DNA of 64,000 nucleotides from Roseovarius tolerans. Its GTDB lineage: Bacteria > Pseudomonadota > Alphaproteobacteria > Rhodobacterales > Rhodobacteraceae. The notes under the pieces are model-generated. The model did not search any database and was not told where the DNA came from. It saw nothing but the letters and a program-made list of their open reading frames with translations. The stretch is from the NCBI RefSeq assembly GCF_900109855.1, contig NZ_FOBO01000005.1, positions 124,001-188,000 on the forward strand. Direction: 5' to 3'. Positions 7,996-16,120 of this stretch are shown here, in pieces (positions within the stretch are counted from its first letter, which is position 1; every line of letters starts with the position of its first letter). The position numbers and the translations under genes are program-made.

Positions 7996-8436
7996 GGGGA
8001 TGCTCCATCAGGTTGAGGCCCGGCGCAGGCGCGCGGAGCCAAGGCTGTAACAGCGTTCGTTCATGCTTCATATCAGCCTTGAAATTTAGGCACACGATAG
8101 GGCCAAATAACGGCATTAAATATATCCAGATTACCCCGGTCGGCAGAGAATTTGCAGTCAATCCCCTGAAAAGTAGCAGTTTTCTTCTCTGGCCCTGCGC
8201 AGCGGCTCTCTTTCGGGCGATCCGAAAAGCTCTTTTCGGATTTACTGAAATGCCTCTAGGCTTTGCACTATGGCGTTGATCGGGACGCATGGATCGGGTG
8301 CACTCTTTCGTGCAGTGGGCGGTCCATGGGGCCGGTCGGGCTCATCAATGCGGGTGTGTCGGGCAATCATGCCGGGCGCGCCGGTTAATCAACAAGGCGC
8401 AAAGCCTGTCAACATAACCAACGGGAGACCAGACAA
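7996..8436. promoter_or_regulatory. Divergent control region between tpa and tauA
   Basis: This 441-bp stretch has no convincing gene and is clearly AT-richer than its neighbours. It must hold the promoters of tpa (leftward) and tauABC (rightward). It contains a perfect dyad at 8220-8241. TauR sites in Rhodobacter are described as CTGGAC-type repeats; I see only a partial match (CTGGATATATTTAA on the minus strand near 8120-8135). Confidence 0.5.
8220..8241. promoter_or_regulatory. Perfect 22-bp dyad in the taurine control region
   Basis: ATCCGAAAAG (8220-8229), CT, CTTTTCGGAT (8232-8241): 10-bp arms with a 2-nt spacer. The spacer is too short for a normal terminator loop and no T-tract follows, so an operator for a dimeric regulator is more likely. 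Confidence 0.45.
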
Positions 8437-9432
8437 ATGAACCTCAAGGCAAAACTGATGTCCGCCGTCGCCGGTGCGGCTTTTGCGGCCAGCGCGGGTG
8501 CCGCGCAGGCGGAAATCACCGTCGCCTATTTCCTCGAATGGCCGATGCCGTTCCAATATGCCAAGGAAAAGGGCATGTATGAAGAGGCGCTTGGCATGAA
8601 GGTGAACTGGCGCGCGTTCGACACCGGCACGGCGATGAGTGCGGCGATGGCCAGCGGAGATATCCAGCTGTCGGTGAGCCAGGGCGTGCCGCCCTTCGTG
8701 GTCGCCACCAGCGCCGGTCAGGATCTTCAGACTGTCGATGTGGCGGTCAGCTATTCCGACAATGACAACTGCGTCGTCGCCGAGGCGCTCGAGATCGACA
8801 AGGACAGCGCCGGGGAACTTGCGGGCAAAAAGGTCGCCGTACCGCTCGGCACCGCGGCGCATTACGGGTTCCTCAAGCAGATGAACCACTTCGGCGTCGA
8901 TATCTCGACCATGGACGTGGTCAACATGGCCCCGCCCGAAGGGGCCGCCGCCATCGCGCAGGGTGCGGTCGACATGTTCTGCGGCTGGGGCGGTTCGCTG
9001 CGCCGGGCAAAGGAGCATGGCAACGTGTTGCTGACCGGGGCGGAAAAGGAAGAGCTGGGCATTCTGGTGTTTGACGTGACATCCGGCCCCGCCGATTACA
9101 TCGCCGAGAATTCCGACGTGGTGGCCAAGTTCCTCGCGGTGACGGCAGAGGCGAACGCGATGTGGGCGGACCCCGCCAATCGCGACGAAATGCTGCCGGT
9201 GATCGCCAAGGATAGCGGCATGGATGTCGAAGCCACGGCGGCCACCATCGACACGTTCGTTTTTCCAACCGTCGAGGACCAGCTGACCGAGAAATGGCTG
9301 GGTGGCGGCGCGCAGGAATTCATGAAGGGCGTCGCCGAAGTGTTCGTCGAGGCAGGCAGCATCGATTCGGCGCAGGCCACCTATGAGAGCAACGTCAACA
9401 CCGGACCGCTCGCCGCAGCTAACGGCATGTAA
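8437..9432 (+). CDS. tauA: Taurine ABC transporter, periplasmic substrate-binding protein
   Basis: A 331-residue NMT1/THI5-fold binding protein of the TauA/SsuA family that captures taurine in the periplasm. A Sec signal peptide ends at AGAAQA, and the mature part begins EITVAYFLEWPMPFQYAKEK. FDTGTAMSAAMASGDIQLSVSQG lies in the ligand region. It is preceded by CGGGAGACC. ATPase and permease genes follow on the same strand and the aminotransferase is divergent, which supports taurine as ligand. A hairpin after the gene may raise its expression relative to tauBC, as is usual for binding proteins. Confidence 0.92.
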   Translation: MNLKAKLMSAVAGAAFAASAGAAQAEITVAYFLEWPMPFQYAKEKGMYEEALGMKVNWRAFDTGTAMSAAMASGDIQLSVSQGVPPFVVATSAGQDLQTVDVAVSYSDNDNCVVAEALEIDKDSAGELAGKKVAVPLGTAAHYGFLKQMNHFGVDISTMDVVNMAPPEGAAAIAQGAVDMFCGWGGSLRRAKEHGNVLLTGAEKEELGILVFDVTSGPADYIAENSDVVAKFLAVTAEANAMWADPANRDEMLPVIAKDSGMDVEATAATIDTFVFPTVEDQLTEKWLGGGAQEFMKGVAEVFVEAGSIDSAQATYESNVNTGPLAAANGM

Positions 9433-9453
9433 TCCCTGCTGACACTCTCAACG

Positions 9454-9482
9454 AGGCCCGCCCCGCAAGACCGGGCGGGCCT
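9454..9482 (+). terminator. Hairpin between tauA and tauB (partial terminator or mRNA stabiliser)
   Basis: Perfect 10-bp stem AGGCCCGCCC (9454-9463) / GGGCGGGCCT (9473-9482), loop of 9 nt, followed by only TTG. The weak T-tract suggests partial read-through into tauBC. Confidence 0.65.
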
Positions 9483-9518
9483 TTGCCCAACAAACCCAAT
9501 GAACAACAGGGGGTGGGG

Positions 9519-10328
9519 ATGTCGACACTATCAATCGAAAACATCTCGATGCGGTTCGACCTGCCGAATGGCAGCCATGTTCAGGCGTTGCAGGACGTTT
9601 CGCTCGAACTCAATACCGGAGAATTGATGAGCGTGCTGGGGCCTTCGGGCTGCGGCAAGACCACGCTTCTCAACATCCTCGCCGGCTTTCTCGCCCCGAC
9701 CGAAGGGCAGATCACGCTCAACGGTCACAAGGTCACCGGGCCGGATGCCGAGCGTGGCATGGTGTTTCAGCAAGGCGCGCTCTTCGAATGGATGAGCGTG
9801 CGTGACAACGTGAGCTTTGGCCCGCGCATGGCGGGCAAGCGCGAGAAGGAATGGCGCGGCACCGTCGATCATCTGCTGGATGTGGTGGGCCTTCAGGGTT
9901 TCAAGGACAAGGCGGTCTATGAGCTGTCCGGCGGCATGCAGCAGCGCGTGGCGCTGGCGCGGTGCCTTGCCAACGATCCCGACGTGATCCTGATGGACGA
10001 GCCGTTGGGCGCGCTTGACGCGCTGACCCGCGAAAAGATGCAGGGGCTGGTGCTCAAGCTCTGGAAGGAGACCGGCAAGACGATCATCCTGATCACCCAT
10101 TCGGTCGAGGAGGCACTGCTCTTGGGCGAGCGTTTGCTGGTCATGGCGCCGCGTCCGGGCCGCATTCACAAGGAATACCGTCTGCCCTTTGCCGATGATG
10201 GCGTGGGCAAGGATCTGCGTGAGGTCAAGAAGAACCCCGAGTTCGGGCAGAAACGCGAGGAAATCCTGTCGATGATCTGGGACATGGAAGAAGAGATCAT
10301 GGGACGCACAGAGGAGGCCGACGCATGA
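9519..10328 (+). CDS. tauB: Taurine ABC transporter, ATP-binding protein
   Basis: A 269-residue ABC ATPase energising taurine import from the cytoplasmic face. It has Walker A GPSGCGKTT, Q-loop VFQQGALFEW, signature LSGGMQQRVALARCLA, Walker B VILMDEPLGALD and H-loop LITHSVEEALLLG. ATG 9519 (MSTLSIENIS) is chosen because it follows the AGGGGG-rich ribosome-binding site; the frame also opens at a TTG at 9483 that falls in the preceding hairpin. The last codon overlaps the tauC start (ATGA, 10325-10328), so the two are translationally coupled. Confidence 0.93.
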   Translation: MSTLSIENISMRFDLPNGSHVQALQDVSLELNTGELMSVLGPSGCGKTTLLNILAGFLAPTEGQITLNGHKVTGPDAERGMVFQQGALFEWMSVRDNVSFGPRMAGKREKEWRGTVDHLLDVVGLQGFKDKAVYELSGGMQQRVALARCLANDPDVILMDEPLGALDALTREKMQGLVLKLWKETGKTIILITHSVEEALLLGERLLVMAPRPGRIHKEYRLPFADDGVGKDLREVKKNPEFGQKREEILSMIWDMEEEIMGRTEEADA

Positions 10329-11590
10329 TCATCCTCGTCATATATATCGTGATCTTCGCCGCTGCCTTCTTTCTGGTGCGCTTCGGCGTGCGCAAGTTCC
10401 GGCAGATGAACGATTTTACCTCGCTCAAGACCGTCACCTTCGGGGATGAAAGCGCGGTGCGCCCCGATCGGTGGGCGAGCGTCATCTCGGTGGTGACGAT
10501 CTTTCTGCTCTGGGGCGCGTTCACCGGGTCAAAATGGGTGCCCGTTCACGCGCCCGGCCCGTTTGTGGGCGATGCTGAATTCACCTATACGCTCGAGGCC
10601 CCGAATGGGGATCGTGACGATGCGACGGTCTTTGTGCGTGTCTTCGAGGTGGGCGAGGAGATCGTGAAGCCCGAGATCGAGCCGGGCGACGGGTTTGCCA
10701 AAAATGATGCCTCGGCGGTCGGTGCATGGCGGTCCGACCTCATTCTGATGGACAAGAACGACGAGACAAAGCGCGATGACGGGGCAAAGGTCGTGGCCAT
10801 CGACGGACAGCCGGTGAGCGAGGGTAGCACCGTGTCGGTTGCGGCGGGTAAGGTCACGGTCACCGCCAAGGGCGCGCTCAATTTCACGCCCTCGGGCGGC
10901 ATGCAGATGGAGCCGATCTGGCTGCCGCCGCCCGAATCCGTGGTCAAGCGGGTGGGCGAGATCGCAAGCGAGGGCTATCAGAACTTCACCCTGTGGGAAC
11001 ATCTCTACTGGTCGCTGTTCCGGGTGATCGTGGGCTTTGCGCTCGGGGCCGCTGTGGGCATTCCACTGGGCTATGCCATGGGGCTGAGCGACTGGTTCCG
11101 CGGCTGGTTCGATCCGATCGTCGAATTCATGCGACCGGTGCCGCCCTTGGCCCTGATCCCGCTGGTGATCATTTGGGCGGGTATCGGGGAGTCGGGTAAG
11201 ATCATCCTGCTGTTCCTCGCGGCGCTCTGGATCATGACCATCTCGGCGCGTGCGGGTGTCTCGGGCGTGGCGATTTCCAAGGTGCATGCGGCCTATTCGC
11301 TCGGGGCATCAAAATGGCAGCTCATGCGCCACGTGATCGTGCCGAACTCCCTGCCGGAGATCTTCACCGGGGCGCGTGTCGCCATGGGGGTCTGCTGGGG
11401 CACGGTGGTGGCCGCTGAACTTGTCGCCGCCGAAAAGGGTGCCGGCATGATGATCATGGTGGCCAGCCGGTTTCAGCTGACCGATATCGTGATCATGGGG
11501 ATCATCCTGATCGGGATCATCGGCTACGGCATCGACATCCTGATGCGCAAGGCCGAAAGCTGGCTGGTGCCGTGGAAAGGCCGGGTCTGA
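10325..11590 (+). CDS. tauC: Taurine ABC transporter, permease (long form)
   Basis: A 421-residue BPD-type permease. The usual TauC/SsuC length is about 260-280. The extra N-terminal part holds two hydrophobic segments (IILVIYIVIFAAAFFLV and VISVVTIFLLWGAF) flanking or followed by about 140 mostly polar residues, probably periplasmic. The conventional permease core starts near residue 220 and includes the EAA loop AAYSLGASKWQLMRHVIVP that docks to TauB. It overlaps tauB by 4 nt. A strong hairpin at 11678-11708 ends the unit. The role of the extra domain is unknown. Confidence 0.9.
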   Translation: MIILVIYIVIFAAAFFLVRFGVRKFRQMNDFTSLKTVTFGDESAVRPDRWASVISVVTIFLLWGAFTGSKWVPVHAPGPFVGDAEFTYTLEAPNGDRDDATVFVRVFEVGEEIVKPEIEPGDGFAKNDASAVGAWRSDLILMDKNDETKRDDGAKVVAIDGQPVSEGSTVSVAAGKVTVTAKGALNFTPSGGMQMEPIWLPPPESVVKRVGEIASEGYQNFTLWEHLYWSLFRVIVGFALGAAVGIPLGYAMGLSDWFRGWFDPIVEFMRPVPPLALIPLVIIWAGIGESGKIILLFLAALWIMTISARAGVSGVAISKVHAAYSLGASKWQLMRHVIVPNSLPEIFTGARVAMGVCWGTVVAAELVAAEKGAGMMIMVASRFQLTDIVIMGIILIGIIGYGIDILMRKAESWLVPWKGRV

Positions 11591-11677
11591 CCGGCCTGTC
11601 ACTCTGACCAACTCAAAAGGGGGCTGGCATCCCGGCCCAGCCCCTTGCAGTAAATGATGCAGGTTAAAACACGCAGT

Positions 11678-11708
11678 GGGCTCGAAGCGCAATGACCGCT
11701 TCGAGCCC
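11678..11708 (+). terminator. Terminator after tauABC
   Basis: Perfect 12-bp stem GGGCTCGAAGCG (11678-11689) / CGCTTCGAGCCC (11697-11708), followed by TTCT. A second, imperfect G/C stem-loop precedes it at about 11616-11646. Confidence 0.65.
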
Positions 11709-11762
11709 TTCTAAGACATCCAAAGTTAGGAGGTATCTAAGTTTCCTGATATTGTTAGGAAG

Positions 11763-11802
11763 CACCTATCCGCAGATGGGAACAGTGAGATCAGGATAGG
11801 TG
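11763..11802 (+). promoter_or_regulatory. Stem-loop covering the GNAT start codon
   Basis: CACCTATCC (11763-11771) and GGATAGGTG (11794-11802) are perfectly complementary. The second arm contains the likely Shine-Dalgarno (AGGA) and the GTG start at 11800, so folding would hide the start. Confidence 0.45.
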
Positions 11803-12285
11803 GAATCCCAATTGAAACAACAGATCAAATTCATCCGATTGCCTCAGATTGATGCTGAGGAAATCATCGAACACATGTCCGATCCTCGTGTTGCAGAGCA
11901 TATGCCCCTTCTGACATTTGAATGGGATGAAACGGCGGTGGCAAAATTTGTCGCCGCGAAAGAAGAGTGCTGGAGCCGCGATGGGCTTGGTCATTGGGCC
12001 ATATTGTCGAACAATGACTATGTCGGCTGGGGTGGTTTTCAAAGGGAGGGAGACGAGTGGGACTATGGATTGGTTCTCAAGCCAAACGCCTTTGGACTAG
12101 GCAAACTCATTTCCAAAAAAGCAATCGATTTCGCTGTCGCTGATGAGCGCATTCCGTTCGTGACTTTTCTATTGCCACCGTCGCGCAAAAATCTGAGCGC
12201 ACTTACAAGATTTGGGGCGATATTTGTCGACGAGGTGGATTACGATGGATCGGTCTTTCTCAAATACCGGTTGAAAACCGAATGA
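11800..12285 (+). CDS. GNAT family N-acetyltransferase
   Basis: A 161-residue GNAT-fold protein, expected to transfer an acetyl group from acetyl-CoA to an amine. WAILSNNDYVGWGGFQREGDEWDYGLVLKP and the A-motif-like GLGKLISKKAIDFAV match the core strands and CoA-binding loop. The start is a GTG at 11800 with AGGATAGG overlapping it. Base composition is visibly AT-richer than the flanking genes, and it stands with the BLUF gene between typical high-GC genes, suggesting acquisition. The substrate is unknown. Confidence 0.8.
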   Translation: MESQLKQQIKFIRLPQIDAEEIIEHMSDPRVAEHMPLLTFEWDETAVAKFVAAKEECWSRDGLGHWAILSNNDYVGWGGFQREGDEWDYGLVLKPNAFGLGKLISKKAIDFAVADERIPFVTFLLPPSRKNLSALTRFGAIFVDEVDYDGSVFLKYRLKTE

Positions 12286-12421
12286 CCGCAAGGTCCCGCA
12301 TATGAGCAGACCTTGGCGCGCAGGACAGCGAACGGCCGGAACGCGCCCATTTTTCCTGATTGTACAAATTTGGATACCGGAGCTAAGCTGCCCGAACTTC
12401 TTTAAGGGGTAATTTTCAGAA

Positions 12422-12850
12422 ATGCTTCGTCATATTGCATACGTGAGCGTGTCCCGCTCCCCATTAGAAGCGAAGACTCTGTCAGATATACTCGAGGTCT
12501 CTGTCCGAAATAATGAGCGCGATGGTATCAGTGGGGTGCTAATGTACCATAACGATTTGTTCTTTCAGGTTCTGGAAGGTGAGAGTCAGGCTGTAGAGGA
12601 ATGCTACGGGCGGATTTGTGGAGATCCGCGTCACTTCGGCGTTTCAGACGCGATAGATGAAACGGTGGAGGTTCGTTCGTTCGCGGATTGGGTTATGGGA
12701 TACGTCGGTCCGGATGAAATTGGTGAGTACACTGGCGGATCGATGCAATGCTTGTCTGGTTTGAAGGCACCCGACTTTACAGCCGCTGAAAAGCGCGGAC
12801 ATGCTTTGGATCTTGCACAAGCGATGTTTAAACGGTTCTCAGAGCGCTGA
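12422..12850 (+). CDS. BLUF domain blue-light sensor
   Basis: A 142-residue single-domain BLUF protein, which binds FAD and senses blue light. The photoactive residues are present: Tyr7 (RHIAYVS), Asn30/Asn31 (RNNERDGISGVLMY), Gln49 (FFQVLEGE) and Trp90 (ADWVMGY). The C-terminal 45 residues after the domain form a short helical cap. There is no fused output domain, so it must act through a partner protein. No obvious partner lies next to it; the upstream gene is a GNAT acetyltransferase and the region is AT-rich. Confidence 0.93.
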   Translation: MLRHIAYVSVSRSPLEAKTLSDILEVSVRNNERDGISGVLMYHNDLFFQVLEGESQAVEECYGRICGDPRHFGVSDAIDETVEVRSFADWVMGYVGPDEIGEYTGGSMQCLSGLKAPDFTAAEKRGHALDLAQAMFKRFSER

Positions 12851-13022
12851 TAACTAACTCCACAACAGGCAACTGGTCTCCGGTAACTGAGAAAAAGGAC
12901 AATGTCCGCTCTGTCCCGCACAGCTGACATTCATCGCATCCACCTCCCGAGAAAATCTTCGGAAGCTGGATCTTTGTCATCGTGTTGCCCTGAATGGCTC
13001 TCAGCTCTGCGCTGCATCATTT

Positions 13023-13061
13023 ATTGCAAAGGGCTGGGCATCGCGGCCGCCTTTTTGCAAT
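13023..13061. other. Stem-loop between the BLUF gene and the membrane protein gene
   Basis: ATTGCAAA (13023-13030) and TTTGCAAT (13054-13061) are perfectly complementary and enclose the palindrome GCGGCCGC. It could be a terminator-like structure or an operator. The rest of 12851-13140 shows no gene I can support. Confidence 0.3.
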
Positions 13062-13140
13062 GCCCGCTTTGGTTGAAATCACCGTGATCCGCGCGTGAGC
13101 CGGATTGTGCGCGCCCCGGCATAGGCCGTAGAGTCGGTCT

Positions 13141-13836
13141 ATGGATGACAGCGCCACCCCTGGACATGCCCCGCCCGTACCGCCGCCGGTCAAGATCGGA
13201 CTGGCGCGCACCTTGGTGCGGCTGCTGCTGATCGGCGGTCTGGCAGTGGTGCTGCACCGGGTTTTTGTCTGGGCCGAAGGCTGGATATTGCAGAGCGAAT
13301 ATGGCTGGGCGATGCCCGGGCTCTTGGTGGCGGTGCTGCTGATCTATGCGCTGCTGATCGCCATCCCGTTCGTGCCCGGGGTCGAGATCGGGCTGAGCGT
13401 GCTGGCGGCAGGCGGGCCCGAGATTGCGCCGCTCGTGTGGCTGGCAACGGCCACGGGCCTGACACTGGCCTATATGGTGGGCTGTTTCGTGCCGCTGAAA
13501 TGGCTGCACCGGTTCCTGCTCGATCTGCACCTGACCGGCGCGGCTGATATGATCGCGCGGTTCGAAGCTGTGCCGCCCGTGGAGCGCGCCGCCTTTGTCC
13601 ACAGCTTCCTGCCCGCGCGTTATTGCGGCTGGATCGTCAAATATCGCTACGTGAACCTTGCCGTTCTGATCAACGTGCCGGGCAATTCGGTGATCGGCGG
13701 CGGGGGTGGCATCGCCCTGATCTCGGGCCTGTCGGGGGTGTTCCGGTTCCCCCCGACCGTGCTGACCATCGTGATCGCCACGGCACCGATCCCTCTGGCG
13801 ATCTGGCTCTTCGGCTGGCAGATGCCCTGGCTGTGA
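13141..13836 (+). CDS. Multi-pass membrane protein, VTT/TVP38-like
   Basis: A 231-residue inner-membrane protein with about five hydrophobic segments (LVRLLLIGGLAVVL, LLVAVLLIYALLIAIPFVP, the ATATGLTLAYMVGCF region, the glycine-rich IGGGGGIALISGL, and VLTIVIATAPIPLAIWLF). PFVPGVEIGLSVLAAGG and PGNSVIGGGGG resemble the paired half-helix motifs of VTT (TVP38/TMEM64, DedA-related) proteins. The N-terminus is Pro-rich and cytoplasmic. The family placement is a resemblance only and the function is unknown. It lies 109 nt upstream of the ferredoxin gene. Confidence 0.6.
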   Translation: MDDSATPGHAPPVPPPVKIGLARTLVRLLLIGGLAVVLHRVFVWAEGWILQSEYGWAMPGLLVAVLLIYALLIAIPFVPGVEIGLSVLAAGGPEIAPLVWLATATGLTLAYMVGCFVPLKWLHRFLLDLHLTGAADMIARFEAVPPVERAAFVHSFLPARYCGWIVKYRYVNLAVLINVPGNSVIGGGGGIALISGLSGVFRFPPTVLTIVIATAPIPLAIWLFGWQMPWL

Positions 13837-13945
13837 GGCGCCTGCGCGCGCGATGCCGCGCCAAGGCCATTTTCTGACGGTTGCAGGCTGTTCGGTCCCG
13901 TCCTATGGCTTATGTTCCGCGCAGGTCAGCAACAGGAACAGCCAG

Positions 13946-15988
13946 ATGTCCACCGATCCCCTTGTCGTTTTCACCCCCTCGGGCAAGCGCGGGCGCTTTC
14001 CCAAAGGCACGCCGGTTCTGACTGCGGCGCGGCAATTGGGGGTCGATCTCGACTCGGTTTGCGGCGGGCGGGGGATCTGTTCGAAATGTCAGATCACGCC
14101 GGGCTATGGCGAGTTTTCCAAGCATGGCGTGACGGTGCAGGACGGCGCGCTGTCGGAGTGGAACAGCGTCGAGGAGCGCTATGATCAGAAGCGCGGGTTG
14201 AAGCCGGGGCGGCGTCTTGGCTGTCAGGCACAGGTGATGGGCGACGTGGTGATCGACGTGCCGGCTGAGTCTCAGGTCCACAAGCAGGTGGTGCGCAAGG
14301 CGGCCTCGGCCCGTGTGATCGAGATGGACCCGGCGACCAAGCTCTATTTCGTGGAGGTCGAAGAGGCCGACATGCACGAGCCGACCGGCGATCTGGAACG
14401 GCTGGCGCGGGCACTCAAGGCTGAATGGGGCATCGACGCCATCCGCGCCGATCTTTCGCTGCTCTCAAAGCTGCAACCGGTGCTGCGCAAGGGCAAGTAT
14501 CAGGTGACGGTGGCGCTGCATCGCGGCCATGCCGAGGATGCCGCGCAGGTGCTGGAAATCTGGCCGGGGCTGCATGAGGACGGGCTTTATGGCCTCGCCA
14601 TCGACCTCGGCTCGACCACCGTCGCCGCGCATCTCACCGATCTGGTGACCGGCGAGGTCAAGGCGTCGTCGGGCATCATGAACCCGCAGATCCGCTTTGG
14701 CGAAGACCTGATGAGCCGGGTCAGCTATTCGATGATGAACCCCGGCGGCGACAAGGAGATGACGGCGGCGGTGCGTGATGCCATCAACACGCTGGCCGAT
14801 GAGATCGCCAAGGACGCGGAGATTGATGCGGGCCTGATCGTCGAGACGGTGTTCGTCTGCAACCCGGTGATGCACCACCTGCTGCTCGGGATCGACCCTG
14901 TGGAACTGGGGCAGGCGCCCTTTGCGCTCGCCACCTCAAGCAGCATGACGTTGGGTGCGAAAGAGCTTGATCTTGCCGCGATCAACCCGCGTGCGCAGGT
15001 CTATATCCTGCCCTGTATCGCGGGCCATGTGGGGGCGGATTGCGCGGCTGTGGCGCTCAGCGAAGAGCCGGGCAAGTCCGAAGACCTCGCGCTCATCGTC
15101 GATGTGGGCACCAATGCCGAGATTCTGCTGGGCGACAAGACCCGCGTTCTGGCGTGCTCTTCGCCCACCGGCCCGGCGTTCGAGGGCGCGCAGATTTCAT
15201 CGGGGCAGCGTGCGGCACCGGGGGCGATCGAGGCCATCCGCATCGACCCGGCAACCAAGGAACCGCGCTTTCGCGTGATCGGCTCTGACAAGTGGTCGGA
15301 CGAGGATGGGTTCTTTGAGGAGGTCGGCGCGGGCGGTATCACCGGCATCTGCGGGTCAGGAATCATCGAGGCGGTGGCGGAACTTCGCATGGCGGGGCTC
15401 TTGGACGAGAGCGGCCTGCTCGGATCGGCCGAGGCCACCGGCACCGCGCGCATGATCCCCGAGGGGCGCACGCATTCCTACCTGATCCATGACAGCACAG
15501 AGCATGGCGGGCCGCGTGTGACCGTGACCCAAGGCGATATCCGCGCGATTCAGCTTGCCAAATCGGCGCTTTATGCGGGCGCGCGGTTGCTGATGGACGA
15601 ACGCGGCGTGGACAAGGTGGACCGGGTGGTGCTGGCCGGGGCCTTTGGCGCGCATATCTCGCCCAAGCATGCGATGGTGCTGGGGATGATCCCGGATGTG
15701 CCGCTGGACAAGGTGACATCGGCAGGCAATGCCGCCGGAACCGGAGCGCGCATCGCGCTCTGCAACGTTGCTGCGCGGCGCGAGATCGAGCGCGTGGTCG
15801 GCGAGATCACCAAGGTCGAGACCGCGATCGAGCCGAAATTCCAGGAGCATTTCGTTGCTGCGAATGCGATTCCGCACAAGACCGATCCGTTCCCGGAACT
15901 GGCCAAGATCGTGCCGTTGCCCAACCCGTCCTTCAACACGCATGGCGACGGCAGCGACGGCGGACGGCGCAAGCGCAGACGCGGGTGA
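13946..15988 (+). CDS. ASKHA-domain ferredoxin (RACo/RamA-like corrinoid activation protein, DUF4445)
   Basis: A 680-residue protein with an N-terminal [2Fe-2S] ferredoxin domain (Cys39, Cys45, Cys48 and the Cys in RRLGCQAQ), a middle linker, and a C-terminal ASKHA ATPase-like domain (AIDLGSTTVAAHLTD, IVDVGTNAEILLG, AGAFGAHISPKHA). The family reductively re-activates inactive Co(II) corrinoid methyltransferases at the cost of ATP. ATG 13946 is preferred over an upstream in-frame ATG at 13853, because homology begins at MSTDPL. Corrinoid proteins and methyltransferases usually accompany it; none is adjacent here. Confidence 0.87.
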   Translation: MSTDPLVVFTPSGKRGRFPKGTPVLTAARQLGVDLDSVCGGRGICSKCQITPGYGEFSKHGVTVQDGALSEWNSVEERYDQKRGLKPGRRLGCQAQVMGDVVIDVPAESQVHKQVVRKAASARVIEMDPATKLYFVEVEEADMHEPTGDLERLARALKAEWGIDAIRADLSLLSKLQPVLRKGKYQVTVALHRGHAEDAAQVLEIWPGLHEDGLYGLAIDLGSTTVAAHLTDLVTGEVKASSGIMNPQIRFGEDLMSRVSYSMMNPGGDKEMTAAVRDAINTLADEIAKDAEIDAGLIVETVFVCNPVMHHLLLGIDPVELGQAPFALATSSSMTLGAKELDLAAINPRAQVYILPCIAGHVGADCAAVALSEEPGKSEDLALIVDVGTNAEILLGDKTRVLACSSPTGPAFEGAQISSGQRAAPGAIEAIRIDPATKEPRFRVIGSDKWSDEDGFFEEVGAGGITGICGSGIIEAVAELRMAGLLDESGLLGSAEATGTARMIPEGRTHSYLIHDSTEHGGPRVTVTQGDIRAIQLAKSALYAGARLLMDERGVDKVDRVVLAGAFGAHISPKHAMVLGMIPDVPLDKVTSAGNAAGTGARIALCNVAARREIERVVGEITKVETAIEPKFQEHFVAANAIPHKTDPFPELAKIVPLPNPSFNTHGDGSDGGRRKRRRG

Positions 15989-16061
15989 ACACCCAAGGCC
16001 GGATGTGAGATCATGCGGTCGGGTCGATCTGCGCATTTGGCCTGATGCTGCCGTTGAAGCC

Positions 16062-16096
16062 TGCCCGCGCGGCACCCTTGGTGCGTGTCGCGGGCA
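16062..16096. terminator. Stem-loop between the convergent ferredoxin and antiporter genes
   Basis: TGCCCGCG (16062-16069) pairs with CGCGGGCA (16089-16096), with an inner GCACC/GGTGC stem. It is followed on the plus strand by TATTTCAATAT, a weak T-rich tail. Confidence 0.45.
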
Positions 16097-16120
16097 TATT
16101 TCAATATCCGCTCTAGGCCC

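Noticed and set aside
8013-8279. Small gene in the taurine control region
   Set aside because: AT-rich frame of 88 codons with no ribosome-binding site and overlapping regulatory dyads; more likely non-coding.
12902-13087. Small coding gene after the BLUF gene
   Set aside because: Frame of 61 codons with Ser/Cys/Leu-rich translation, no ribosome-binding site and no family; a stem-loop overlaps it.
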